Shown: piece after piece, positions 40,764 through 49,864 of the stretch | Layout of the letters: every line of letters starts with the position of its first letter | How positions within the stretch are numbered: the stretch's first letter is position 1 | Origin: Fibrivirga algicola | GTDB taxonomy: Bacteria > Bacteroidota > Bacteroidia > Cytophagales > Spirosomataceae | Length of the DNA: 64,000 bases | Assembly (NCBI RefSeq): GCF_011742925.1 | Contig: NZ_WAEL01000001.1 | Coordinates: 558,001 to 622,000 of the forward strand | Direction of reading: 5' to 3' | Translations under genes and position numbers: made by a program | The notes under the pieces: generated by a model | Database searches by the model: none | Told to the model about the DNA's origin: nothing | The model's input: the letters and a program-made list of their open reading frames with translations, nothing else

Positions 40764-41960
40764 ATGATCAAAATTCTGTTGCTATCGGCCCTTTTCGGGC
40801 TGACAGCTCTGGCTCCGTCGGCCTGTCGCCAATCGGCCCCGGCCGATGTAGTTACCCCGCCTAAACCCCGCACGTTGGTAAAGGCCGAACTGCTGGGTAC
40901 GTATACACCCGAGCAGTTGAAAGGACGCTATAACGGGGCTACCTCATTTTTGCGGTTGCTCACTCAGTTTGGCATCAAGGTGTACCGCCTGTCGTATAAC
41001 ACCACGAACACTGATGGTCGCGCTATTGTGGCGTCGGGCGCAGTACTGGTTCCGCAAACTACGCAGGCGCTGTCACTGATCAGTATGCAGCATGGCACGA
41101 TCAGCAGCGATGATCAGGCGCCGTCTTATTACCGAAGCAGCAGCGAAGCCTACACGTTTGGCTCCGTGTTTGCGTCGGTGGGGTATATCGTGGCCGCTCC
41201 TGACTATATTGGCTATGGCGCGTCGAACAATGTGCCGCACCCGTACGAACACAACGCCTCGCTGGCCTCGGCTTCGCTGGATATGTTACGCGCTACGAAA
41301 GAGTTTCTGGCCGATGAACACGTAAACTGGAATGAGAAACTGTATACGGCTGGCTACTCAGAAGGCGGCTTCGCAACAATGGCTCTTCAGAAAAAACTGG
41401 AAGCCGAAGCGCTGGGCGAGTTCAACCTGATTGCTTCCAGTGCAGGAGCGGGCGCTTATGACAAACCAGCGTTTATGCAGCATATTGTCAATACACGTAC
41501 CCAGGGCAGTATCGACTATAACAGGCTATATCTGTGGGTACTGCTTACCTATGACCGTGTATACGGCCTGAACCGGCCGGCGTCGTACTATTTTAAAGAG
41601 CCGTACGCGAGTCGGGTACAGGCAAACGGCCGTAGCGCGCTGCTTAACGTTAGTTTTAATGAGGCGCTGACCGATACGTTCCGGCAGGCCGTGCAGAATG
41701 GTACTGACGCAGATTTTATACGGTCGGTGCAGGATAATGACATTCACGACTGGAAACCGATAACGCCCACGCGGTTATATCATGGCGACGCCGATAACAC
41801 GGTATTTTATTTCAATACGCAAAACGCTTACGACGCCATGCAGAAACAGGGTGCAACCAACGTAGGCCTGTATCGACTGCCGGGACGTACCCACGCCACG
41901 GGTATCCTGGATTTTGTACTCGGTACGTTCGAATTTTTTAGTTCAAAACAAGCTCAATAG
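40764..41960 (+). CDS. Secreted lipase/alpha-beta hydrolase
   Basis: The protein has 398 residues with a signal (residues 1-21). A Cys at 21 (PSAC) might be lipidated, though the lipobox is weak. The nucleophile elbow is GYSEGGFATM (Ser199). Downstream, LYHGDADNTVFY should give the triad Asp, and LPGRTHATG the His. The layout, with DYIGYGASNNVPHPY before the nucleophile, matches the secretory-lipase/prolyl-oligopeptidase-like hydrolases of Bacteroidota. It likely acts on lipids or acyl esters outside the cytoplasm. It is divergent from the AraC-type regulator and ends at a strong hairpin. Confidence 0.85.
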   Translation: MIKILLLSALFGLTALAPSACRQSAPADVVTPPKPRTLVKAELLGTYTPEQLKGRYNGATSFLRLLTQFGIKVYRLSYNTTNTDGRAIVASGAVLVPQTTQALSLISMQHGTISSDDQAPSYYRSSSEAYTFGSVFASVGYIVAAPDYIGYGASNNVPHPYEHNASLASASLDMLRATKEFLADEHVNWNEKLYTAGYSEGGFATMALQKKLEAEALGEFNLIASSAGAGAYDKPAFMQHIVNTRTQGSIDYNRLYLWVLLTYDRVYGLNRPASYYFKEPYASRVQANGRSALLNVSFNEALTDTFRQAVQNGTDADFIRSVQDNDIHDWKPITPTRLYHGDADNTVFYFNTQNAYDAMQKQGATNVGLYRLPGRTHATGILDFVLGTFEFFSSKQAQ

Positions 41961-41981
41961 TAAACTGTATAGCTAAAAAGC

Positions 41982-42014
41982 GAACGCCCCTGACTCGTAG
42001 AGCCAGGGGCGTTC
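41982..42014. terminator. Bidirectional terminator
   Basis: Perfect 11-bp stem GAACGCCCCTG / CAGGGGCGTTC (41982-41992 with 42004-42014), with T-rich flank (TTTC) on the plus side and AAAAAG on the other. It separates the convergent lipase and YtxH-like genes. Confidence 0.8.
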
Positions 42015-42060
42015 TTTCATAGATCGTTGAGTAAATCAGTACTGTTGTACTGGGTTGCGA

Positions 42061-42489
42061 TTAGTCGATTTTAAGCGACTCTTTCGCAGAATTAATGCCA
42101 GACTTTGCTTTATCAGCTGTTTCGTCTACTGTGTTGTTGTAGTCGGCTTGTGCCTGATACTTGTTCGCGTCGAACTCCGACTGAGCCTGGCCTTTAGCCT
42201 GGTTGAACTGATCTTTCGCCTGACCAACATATTGGTTAGCCTGCTCTTTCACTTGACCAACATACTGATTGGCCTGCTCCTTTACTTTTCCGAATTGGTC
42301 TTTTGCCTGGTCAACATATTGGTTGGCCTGCTCTTTTACCTTTCCGAATTGGTCTTTCAGGTCTTCCGAACGTTTGTTGGCTTCTTCAACCAGCTTTTCG
42401 CGGGTTTCTTTGCCACTCCGTGGAGCTGTCAGGATGCCGATGGCTACGCCAGTTATAATGCCGGTTAGGAAATCACGTGTGCTACGCAT
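42061..42489 (-). CDS. YtxH-like stress protein with 7/11-residue coiled-coil repeats
   Basis: The 142-residue protein opens with the YtxH motif FLTGIITGVAIGILTAPRSG: a short glycine-rich membrane helix followed by a positively charged stop. The rest is made of alternating 7- and 11-residue repeats (KDQFGKV, KEQANQYVDQA, KEQANQYVGQA), as in LEA group 3 and apolipoprotein-like amphipathic helices. YtxH-like and LEA-like proteins are usually induced by stress. The DNA repeats are visible at 42175-42365. The 83-residue YtxH gene lies 33 bp upstream on the same strand, so both are likely co-transcribed. Confidence 0.85.
   Translation of the reverse strand: MRSTRDFLTGIITGVAIGILTAPRSGKETREKLVEEANKRSEDLKDQFGKVKEQANQYVDQAKDQFGKVKEQANQYVGQVKEQANQYVGQAKDQFNQAKGQAQSEFDANKYQAQADYNNTVDETADKAKSGINSAKESLKID
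42175..42365 (-). repeat. Imperfect in-gene repeats coding KEQANQYV units
   Basis: Runs coding for K(D/E)Q-containing 7- and 11-residue units repeat with small changes (for example CAATTGGTC-type and CCAACATA-type words recur). They lie inside the YtxH-like gene and keep frame. Confidence 0.65.
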
Positions 42490-42522
42490 TGTCTTCTTTG
42501 TTTAAGTGTTGAGTTGGTAGTA

Positions 42523-42774
42523 TTAAAATTTGGCGCGACGTTTAGCGTCAGCGGCCACACTCTTTGTTTTGTCAGTCGCCGTTTCGACATACTCATTGTA
42601 CTGTTTACGGATGCTTTCTAAACCATCTTGCAGTTGATCCTGCAAATCGCTGAAAAAGTTATCAGTGTCGGAAGCCAGACCTTCGCGGGTTTTTTTGCCA
42701 CTCTGCGGTGCCAAAAGCACCCCAACAATAACGCCCGCTGCAACGCCAAGTAATATTCCGGGTAGTGATTTCAT
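42523..42774 (-). CDS. Short YtxH-like protein
   Basis: The protein has 83 residues. It begins with a glycine/alanine-rich membrane segment (LPGILLGVAAGVIVGVLLAPQSG), the YtxH hallmark, then a helical charged part (ASDTDNFFSDLQDQLQDGLES, then YNEYVETATDKTKSVAADAK). It is a short relative of the next gene downstream, without the extra repeats. Both likely belong to a general stress response. The start ATG is at 42772-42774 and the promoter should lie between it and the divergent phosphatase gene. Confidence 0.82.
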   Translation of the reverse strand: MKSLPGILLGVAAGVIVGVLLAPQSGKKTREGLASDTDNFFSDLQDQLQDGLESIRKQYNEYVETATDKTKSVAADAKRRAKF

Positions 42775-43001
42775 GAGTATGCGTGTTTAGTGAATTGGGT
42801 CATGTGAACACCCCACCTATTGAAAAAAGCGTACCAGTTTATTTTCCTCCCCCGCCTGGATATTAGTAAGCTACTGGAAAACAGGTCGTTGGGTTCTATC
42901 TAGCGGTACGTGCCAAAAGTGTGATGTATCTTGTGGTCGGGGAACATCTTCCACAAACTGGTTAGTATGACCCCCAACTGTATATACGAACAATAAAGAA
43001 T

Positions 43002-43496
43002 ATGTTGAAACAATCATTGATTTTACTGCTGGCTATAGGTTGCCTGAGCAGTTGTGCCCCTACGGCCACTGTATACATAGTGCGCCATGCTGAGCGTGCT
43101 AACGACACGGACACAACCAGTTTATCAGTTGAAGGGCTGCGCCGTGCCGACAAGTTGGCGCAGCGTTTGGCAGGAGTGAAATTGGATACGGTTTACGTGA
43201 CGCCCTACACTCGGACCCGTCAAACGGCCCAACCCACCGCACAGTCAAAGAGGCTGCCGCTGACACAATACCCTACCAGTCCGGTCGCCAAACTAACCGG
43301 CCGGATCCGTACTTTTCGGGGGCAGTCGGCGCTGGTTGTTGGGCATAGCAATACAGTACTGGAGATTGCCAGAGAGTTGGGCGCTAAGCCCGTTTTGCAA
43401 AAAATAGAGCACGGCGACTACGCGAACCTGCTGATTGTGAAGCTGCGCCAAACGGGCGCTGGCTGGAAAGCCACACTTCGTGAAGAAACCTATTAA
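43002..43496 (+). CDS. SixA-like histidine phosphatase, lipoprotein
   Basis: The 164-residue protein has a lipoprotein signal with lipobox LSSC (Cys18). The catalytic RHG-type motif IVRHAERAND (His29) opens the domain; the second His is in VVGHSNTVLE. The TPYTRTRQTAQPT segment is typical of SixA/phosphoglycerate-mutase-like phosphatases. The lipid anchor suggests a periplasmic or outer-membrane role, unlike cytosolic SixA, which acts on phosphohistidine proteins. Gap to the next gene is 32 bp. Substrate unknown. Confidence 0.88.
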   Translation: MLKQSLILLLAIGCLSSCAPTATVYIVRHAERANDTDTTSLSVEGLRRADKLAQRLAGVKLDTVYVTPYTRTRQTAQPTAQSKRLPLTQYPTSPVAKLTGRIRTFRGQSALVVGHSNTVLEIARELGAKPVLQKIEHGDYANLLIVKLRQTGAGWKATLREETY

Positions 43497-43528
43497 TGAG
43501 TACCATCTTTTTCCATTCGTAACATCCT

Positions 43529-44065
43529 ATGCGATCAACGCTACTAACTATTACGCTGATTAGTGCACTGGCAACGGCTTCTGTTGCTCAGGTCCCCACG
43601 GCTGCGGTACCTAACTCGCTCACGAAAGCGACCACGTCGACAACAGCTAAAACACCCGCTATGGTGATGCGGGCAAAAAAGACAACTTCGCGCGAGGTAC
43701 CCGATACCTACAAAGGTCGGGTGCTTACGGTAGGCTCGGGCGGCGGAATTGTGGGCAAGGAAACCACTTATATACTGCTTGACGATGGCCGGCTATTTAC
43801 CCGTAAGTCGGGGCAGTTGAGCTACACCTTTATTGGCAATCAAACCGCCGACAATACTAAGAAGGTGTTCTGGTCGGTGGAGGACCGCTGCGCTATTCGC
43901 AAAACGACCTACAATAAGCCGGGTAACCTGTACCGGTTTGTGAGCTGGCGGAAAGGTAAAGAACTCCACAAAGTAGCCTGGGCACCCGGCGACAAAACCC
44001 TGCCGCCCAACTACGAGCAAGTCTATACCGGTTTTATGGGTATGATTCCGCCTACCCTTAAATAG
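43529..44065 (+). CDS. Secreted hypothetical protein
   Basis: This 178-residue protein has a signal peptide (cleaved near VAQ, residue 21), a Thr/Ala/Lys-rich linker to residue 55 and a compact domain starting GRVLTVGSGGGIVGKETTY. The domain has an F-I-G-N and K-V-F-W pattern and several aromatic residues that suggest a small beta-rich fold. I do not recognise a family. It sits 32 bp after the SixA-like gene and 30 bp before the M4 protease gene, so the three may be one operon and the protein may assist in export or act in the envelope. Confidence 0.6.
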   Translation: MRSTLLTITLISALATASVAQVPTAAVPNSLTKATTSTTAKTPAMVMRAKKTTSREVPDTYKGRVLTVGSGGGIVGKETTYILLDDGRLFTRKSGQLSYTFIGNQTADNTKKVFWSVEDRCAIRKTTYNKPGNLYRFVSWRKGKELHKVAWAPGDKTLPPNYEQVYTGFMGMIPPTLK

Positions 44066-44095
44066 CTTACCTTTTGGATTACCACACCACCTACC

Positions 44096-47000
44096 ATGAA
44101 ACTACTCTACGCTTGCTTACTGCTTTCGGCCAGTGCGCTGGCTCAGCCACCCGTACAGGATGGCGTTCTTCCACTCAGTGGCGGGGTGTCGGGGCGGGGT
44201 TTTTCGGCCAAGCAGAAAACCGGCCAGCCCGACCTTGATCTGGCTCGCCGCCTGAACGCCACCGAAACGCCGCTGCCTACTGATCAGCGTAGCCGGCAAA
44301 CGCTGCTGGCCACCGGGAGCGCGCCGCTGTCGATGCCGTCGCTGACACTCAGAATTGTGCGCGACGCCGTGTCGGGCTTGCCCGTTTATATCGAAAATCT
44401 GGCGGCCGGCCATGCCCCGGCCAATGGGCAGGTTCGTCGGTCGGCGCAGGCAACTACCTACCAGTTTCTGAGCCAGGTACGTAGTGTGCTGTCGCTTGCC
44501 GACCCCGAGCAATCATTTTCCATTAAACAAAGTACAACCGACGAACTGGGTCAAACGCATCACCGGTTGAGGCAGACCCACTGGGGCGTGCCGGTTTACG
44601 GAGCCGAACTGACCGTGCACCAGGCTGCCGGTGAGGTGACGCTGATGACGGGGCAGTACAGGGTTGTTCCGCCAACGCTGGCGGTGCGGCCGTCGCTATC
44701 GCTGGCTCAGGCGGGAAAGGTGGCACTACGGCACGCCGGTAAAGTAGCACCCGTGCAGGTGTTTGGGCAGGGTCTGTTGAGGCTGGAAGCGGTAGCGGGC
44801 GAACTCTGCGTATATGCAGGGGGCGTAAACGAGACCCTACCGCCCCGGCTGGCCTACGATCTGACAATCCGCCCTAACCTGCTCGAACGGTGGCAGTACC
44901 TGATCGACGCCGAAACGGGAGAGGTGCTCAAGCGGTTCAATAACACCTGTAGCATCGACGGACCCAGAGATGCGTCGGCGCGCGACCTGAATGGTGTAAC
45001 GCGAACCTTCAAAACGTACCAGAGCGGCAGCAACTACCTCTTGCTCGATGCTACGCGGGCCATGTACAGCGCCACCAAATCGAAGCTGCCGGATAGCCCG
45101 ATCGGAGCCCTCTGGACCATTGATGCCGCCAATACCTACGGCGATAATATGTCGGTGAAGCAGGTCACTTCGGCAACCAACACCAACTGGTCACCCACGG
45201 CCGCCTCGGCCCAGTATAACGGCGGCATTGCCTACGAGTATTTCCTGAAAACGTTTGGCCGCAACTCCATCAATGGCAGCGGCGGCACGGTGATTTCCAT
45301 TATCAACGTAAACGACCCCGAAACTGGTAAGGGCATGGACAATGCCTACTGGAACGGCGAGTACATGTTCTACGGCAATGGCGATGTAGGTTTTAAACCC
45401 CTGGCCGGCTCGCTCGATGTGGCAGGCCACGAAATGAGCCATGGTGTTATTCAGAACTCGGCTAATCTGATTTACGACGGACAATCCGGGGCCATCAACG
45501 AATCCTATGCCGACATATTTGGCGTATTGATCGACCGCGACGACTGGACCATCGGCGAAGAAGTGGTGGTATCGCGCTATTTTCCGTCGGGCGCGCTACG
45601 CAGCATGAGCAATCCCAATCAGGGTGGTAAGTCAGACAATGGCTATCAGCCTAAAACGATGGCGCAATATGTGAGCACAACCGAAGATAACGGCGGGGTT
45701 CATATCAACAGTGGTATTCCTAACTACGCGTTTTACCAGGTCGCTACAGCTACTGGAAAAGACAAGGCTGAGAAAATTTATTACCGTGCCCTGACCACGT
45801 ACCTGACTCGTTCATCAAAATTCCTGGACCTCCGGCTGGCACTCGTTAAAGCAGCTTCGGATCTTCATGGTGCCAGCAGCGCAGAGGTGACGGCCGTGAA
45901 AACGGCCTTCGACAACGTGGGCATTACCGAAACCAGCAGCACACCAACCAGTCAGAAAACGCCGATTCCAAGCGCGACGGGGCAGGATTTTGTGGCGGCC
46001 GTGAGCAGCGACGGAAAGCTTTACAGCACATCCTATCCGGCTACGGCCTTTACTCAGCGTAGCCTGTTAGCCCTGAAACGCCGCCCCAGCCTGACCGACG
46101 ACGGCAGCGTGGCCGTATTTGTGGGGAGCGATGGCAAAATACGGGCGTCGAGCATGACCCGCCCTGCGTCTGAAACGGTGATTTCGCAGGAGGCCGGCTG
46201 GGCCAATGTGGTGGTGTCGAAAGATGGCAACCGGCTCGCTGCCCTAACCGATAAGCAGGATGGTACACTCTGGGTGTACAGTTTCGAACTGGGTCAGTGG
46301 AAAACGTTTACGCTCTACAACCCGACCTCGGCCCAGGGCGTAAAAACAGGCGAGGTAGCATACGCCGATTCGTTTGAATGGGATTACTCGGGCGAGTATA
46401 TCATCTACGATGCCTTTAACAAGCTCACGAATGCCAGCGGCAAATCGGTCGACTACTGGGATGTGGGCATGATTAACGTGTGGGACGGCTCGAAAAAGAA
46501 CTTCGCCACAGGCCGCATCGACAAGCTCTTTACGGATCTGGATGAAGGAATCAGCATTGGTAATCCGTCGTTCTCGAAAACATCTCCAGACATTATCGCC
46601 TTCGATTACTTCGATGAAACGGAGGGCACGTACTACGTGCTGTCGGCTGATATTGAACAGGGAGCTGTGGAGATCGTCTACAAGAACAACGACCTCGGTT
46701 TCCCCAGTTATTCCCGTACCGACAATGCGGTAGTGTTTGGCACGATCAACTCGGCGGGTAAGGAAAGTGTAGTCCTGATGAACCTCGAAGCGGACAGACT
46801 GAAGCCGAAAGGGAATGTGCAGGCGTTGTATACCGGGGCTAAATGGCCCGTCTGGTATTCAAACGTGGCGCGGGCGATCCCAACAAAAGTGAACCAGACC
46901 ATTACATTCAATACCATTGCCGACCAGGTCATTTCGGCGGGTAACGTTACGCTACAGGCAACCTCGTCGGCGGGCCTGCCGGTTGGTTTCGCGGTGCAGT

Positions 47001-47413
47001 CGGGCCCGGCCGAGCTGGTGGGCAATCAGCTTCGGTTTACCGGAACGGGTTCTGTAACGATCAGGGCCTTTCAGGAAGGAAACAGCCAGACCTATGCCGC
47101 CACGCCCGTTGACCGGACCTTTACCATAAAGGCAGCTCCCGTTGTGCTGGCTATCGAGCCCGATTGGGCGGCTGAGGTGCGGGTGTATCCGAACCCCAGC
47201 CGCAACCGAATTGCGGTGGAACTGCCGGCGGGTGTTACCTGGCAAACCGCTGACCTGATTAGCCCGTCGGGAGCGGTGGTGCAACAGCAGCGCGCCTCAG
47301 GTACGTTGGCAGGTACGTTGTCGGTCGAGTTGGGTACGTTGCCATCGGGCCTGTACCTGATCCGTATCGACACTAATCAGGGGCGGGTGCAGCGTAAAGT
47401 GCTGCGCGAGTGA
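44096..47413 (+). CDS. T9SS-exported M4 (thermolysin-like) protease with beta-propeller
   Basis: The protein has 1105 residues with a signal peptide (1-16). Residues 80-285 are an FTP/PepSY-type propeptide (HHRLRQTHWGVPVYGAEL). The catalytic M4 domain follows: HEMSH at 445-449, Glu469 in NESYAD, and a likely acid-base His in VHINSGIPNYAFY. Residues about 640-950 look like a WD40/PD40 beta-propeller (VSKDGNRLAALTDKQDG, WDYSGEYIIYDA, FSKTSPDIIAFDYFDE). Then comes an Ig-like module (about 950-1035), and the last 75 residues (VRVYPNPSRNRIAVEL...) are a T9SS sorting domain. It should degrade proteins outside the cell. The propeller between protease and sorting domain is unusual. Confidence 0.92.
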   Translation: MKLLYACLLLSASALAQPPVQDGVLPLSGGVSGRGFSAKQKTGQPDLDLARRLNATETPLPTDQRSRQTLLATGSAPLSMPSLTLRIVRDAVSGLPVYIENLAAGHAPANGQVRRSAQATTYQFLSQVRSVLSLADPEQSFSIKQSTTDELGQTHHRLRQTHWGVPVYGAELTVHQAAGEVTLMTGQYRVVPPTLAVRPSLSLAQAGKVALRHAGKVAPVQVFGQGLLRLEAVAGELCVYAGGVNETLPPRLAYDLTIRPNLLERWQYLIDAETGEVLKRFNNTCSIDGPRDASARDLNGVTRTFKTYQSGSNYLLLDATRAMYSATKSKLPDSPIGALWTIDAANTYGDNMSVKQVTSATNTNWSPTAASAQYNGGIAYEYFLKTFGRNSINGSGGTVISIINVNDPETGKGMDNAYWNGEYMFYGNGDVGFKPLAGSLDVAGHEMSHGVIQNSANLIYDGQSGAINESYADIFGVLIDRDDWTIGEEVVVSRYFPSGALRSMSNPNQGGKSDNGYQPKTMAQYVSTTEDNGGVHINSGIPNYAFYQVATATGKDKAEKIYYRALTTYLTRSSKFLDLRLALVKAASDLHGASSAEVTAVKTAFDNVGITETSSTPTSQKTPIPSATGQDFVAAVSSDGKLYSTSYPATAFTQRSLLALKRRPSLTDDGSVAVFVGSDGKIRASSMTRPASETVISQEAGWANVVVSKDGNRLAALTDKQDGTLWVYSFELGQWKTFTLYNPTSAQGVKTGEVAYADSFEWDYSGEYIIYDAFNKLTNASGKSVDYWDVGMINVWDGSKKNFATGRIDKLFTDLDEGISIGNPSFSKTSPDIIAFDYFDETEGTYYVLSADIEQGAVEIVYKNNDLGFPSYSRTDNAVVFGTINSAGKESVVLMNLEADRLKPKGNVQALYTGAKWPVWYSNVARAIPTKVNQTITFNTIADQVISAGNVTLQATSSAGLPVGFAVQSGPAELVGNQLRFTGTGSVTIRAFQEGNSQTYAATPVDRTFTIKAAPVVLAIEPDWAAEVRVYPNPSRNRIAVELPAGVTWQTADLISPSGAVVQQQRASGTLAGTLSVELGTLPSGLYLIRIDTNQGRVQRKVLRE

Positions 47414-47689
47414 GGTTTCGCGGTTAGCCGTTATCCGTTTGCCAGCAAAGGCTGCACCTAACCAGTTCCGCTGCAACTCTTTGGATTTACCTGCTGCCCG
47501 GTGGCCTGCCCTGCCGGGGCAACAGACAGGTAACGCCGGAGCGTCGCGGCGGATTTTTTTGTATACTGCCCATAGCACGGGCAGCCGGATAATCCGCTCG
47601 CAGCAGTACCTTCAAACCGGTGTAGTTCTATTGTCGCCGTCGACGTGAGTAAGCGGGTCTGCCTTGCGTTGCCCCATACATGACATCCC

Positions 47690-49708
47690 ATGAAAAAACT
47701 AGTTTATCTCCTGGTAACCCTGTTGTTGGCAGGAGCCTGTAAGCAAAATTCGATCACCAACAGAAAGCGCGTTGTGATAACGGGCGTTGACCCTTCCAAG
47801 AAGCCGGGGGATGATTTCTTTATGTACGCCAACGGCATCTGGTATGATACCGCCCAGATTGCGGCCAGTCAAACCGGGGTTGGCTCGTACTCGTTCCTGA
47901 ATTACCCGCAGCGCATTCGGTTGCAGGCTATTCTTGATAGCATCTCGGCGAGCAACAACCCCGCGGGGAGCATTGAACGAAAGGTAGGCGACTTCTACGC
48001 TGCCGGCATGGATACGGCCGTTATCAACAAGCGCGGTTACGAACCCATCAGGCCCCTGCTGACCCGCATCGATGCCGTGGCTGATGTAGCCGCTCTGTTG
48101 AAGCTGGTGACCGAGGAACAGCAAGTTGGCAACGGCTCTATCCTGGGCTTCAACGTTGGGCCCGATAACAAACGGAGCACCGTCAATATTGCCCAGTTTG
48201 CCCAGACAGGCATTGGCTTGCCCGAAAGAGACTATTACGTCAAAACCGATTCGTCGACCGCCGTCATCCAGCGAGCGTACAAAAACTACCTCACTCGTTT
48301 GTTTGAATTGACCGGTACGAAGGCTGCTGCGGCCCGGAAAAACGCGGCCATCACCTACACTATTGAACAGCAACTGGCCGCCGCCCACCGCACGAATATT
48401 GAACGCAGGGATGTAAAGGCGAACTACAATAAACTGCCGGTTACCGAGCTGGCCGCCAAACAGCCAACCCTGAACTGGCCCACGCTGTTGACCAACCTGG
48501 GCGTACAGGCCGACTCGGTCAACGTGGCGCAGCCGGCCTATTATGATAAGCTGAATACGCTGTTGACGGCCGTTTCTCTCGATGACTGGAAAGTGTATCT
48601 GAAAGCTCACGCGCTCACCAACTATGCGGGGTTCCTGAGCCAGCCGTTTACCGATGCCTCATTCGAATACGCCAAGATCCTGACCGGGCAAGCTGTTAAG
48701 AAATCACGGGCCGAAGAAATGACCCAGGCCGTTGATGGGTCGCTGGGTGATGCGCTGGCGCAGGTGTACGTAAAAAAATACTTTTCCGAAGAAGCTAAAA
48801 AACGAATAACCGCCCTGGTCGATAACCTCAAAAAAGCATTTGAAGCCCGGATCAACAGGCTCGACTGGATGAGCGATTCCACCAAGACGAAGGCCAAAGA
48901 AAAGCTGTATGCCTTCAACCAGAAAATTGGTTACCCCGACAAGTGGCGAGACTACACCAGGGTGAGCGTGAACCGGGAGACTTATTTTGAAAACCGGCTG
49001 TCGGCTATCAAAAACGAGTACAGCCACCGTTTGGCCAAAGTAGGGCAGCCCGTCGACCGAACGGAATGGCATACCACGCCGCCCACGGTAACGGCCTATA
49101 ACAATCCCCCGCTCAACGAGATTGTGTTTCCGGCGGGCATCCTGCAATCACCTTATTTCGATTTGTATGCCGATGACGCGCTCAATTACGGTGGGGTAGG
49201 CATGGTGATCGGTCACGAAATAACACACTCGTTCGACGATCAGGGCGCTCAATTCGATAAGGTTGGTAACGTAACTAACTGGTGGACCAAAGCAGACTAC
49301 GCCAAATTCAAGGCGAAAACCCAGCAGGTTATTGATCAGTACAACAAGTTTACCGTGCTGGATAACGTACCCATAAAAGGCGCTCTGACGGTAGGCGAAA
49401 ACACGGCCGACATTGCCGGGGTCGCCATTGCCTACGATGCCTTCAAACTAACCGAGCAGGGGCAAAGCACTGCGAAACTCGACGGCTTTACGCCCGATCA
49501 GCGGTTCTTTATTTCGATAGCCCGGATCTGGCGCGTCAAAACAAGAGATGAGTTTCTGCGCATGTACGTCAACACCAATCCGCATTCGCCGGCTAAGTGG
49601 CGCGTAAATGGGCCGCTGATGAACTTTACCCCGTTTTATAAAGCCTTCAACGTGCAGCCGGGCGACAAGATGTACAAACTTGAACAGGAACGGATAACCG
49701 TTTGGTAG
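47690..49708 (+). CDS. M13 family (neprilysin/PepO-type) metallopeptidase lipoprotein
   Basis: The protein has 672 residues with lipobox LAGAC (Cys17), so it is a lipoprotein. The zinc motif HEITH is at 509-513 in VIGHEITHSFDDQG and the third ligand Glu570 is in GENTADIAGV; NAFY-like substrate-binding sequence appears as TAYNNPPLNEIVFPAG. It has the full length of M13 family members (neprilysin, PepO), which cut peptides up to about 5 kDa. It is likely periplasmic or on the outer membrane. It stands alone, about 275 bp after the M4 protease gene, in a protease-rich part of the window. Confidence 0.95.
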   Translation: MKKLVYLLVTLLLAGACKQNSITNRKRVVITGVDPSKKPGDDFFMYANGIWYDTAQIAASQTGVGSYSFLNYPQRIRLQAILDSISASNNPAGSIERKVGDFYAAGMDTAVINKRGYEPIRPLLTRIDAVADVAALLKLVTEEQQVGNGSILGFNVGPDNKRSTVNIAQFAQTGIGLPERDYYVKTDSSTAVIQRAYKNYLTRLFELTGTKAAAARKNAAITYTIEQQLAAAHRTNIERRDVKANYNKLPVTELAAKQPTLNWPTLLTNLGVQADSVNVAQPAYYDKLNTLLTAVSLDDWKVYLKAHALTNYAGFLSQPFTDASFEYAKILTGQAVKKSRAEEMTQAVDGSLGDALAQVYVKKYFSEEAKKRITALVDNLKKAFEARINRLDWMSDSTKTKAKEKLYAFNQKIGYPDKWRDYTRVSVNRETYFENRLSAIKNEYSHRLAKVGQPVDRTEWHTTPPTVTAYNNPPLNEIVFPAGILQSPYFDLYADDALNYGGVGMVIGHEITHSFDDQGAQFDKVGNVTNWWTKADYAKFKAKTQQVIDQYNKFTVLDNVPIKGALTVGENTADIAGVAIAYDAFKLTEQGQSTAKLDGFTPDQRFFISIARIWRVKTRDEFLRMYVNTNPHSPAKWRVNGPLMNFTPFYKAFNVQPGDKMYKLEQERITVW

Positions 49709-49775
49709 GAGCCTGCTTGTTTCCGGTTTGGGCACGTACCTGGGCTGGGTTAGGCCGTAACCAGCGGCAAAACGT

Positions 49776-49821
49776 CGGTAATTGGGTACGTTGTCAGCTG
49801 GTTCGACGTACCCAATTACCG
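49776..49821. terminator. 16-bp hairpin between M13 and transporter genes
   Basis: Arms 49776-49791 and 49806-49821 (CGGTAATTGGGTACGT and its complement) pair perfectly over 16 bp, with a 14-nt loop. The arms carry the GGTACGT heptamer that is frequent throughout the window. It can end the M13 gene transcript. Confidence 0.65.
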
Positions 49822-49864
49822 GTTGGCAAAAAACGAAAGCCGGTCAATGCGGGTTAGTTTATGT

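Noticed and set aside
47699-48610. 303-codon open frame antisense to the M13 protease gene
   Set aside because: Fully opposite a well-supported M13 gene; protein-like runs reflect antisense codon structure only.
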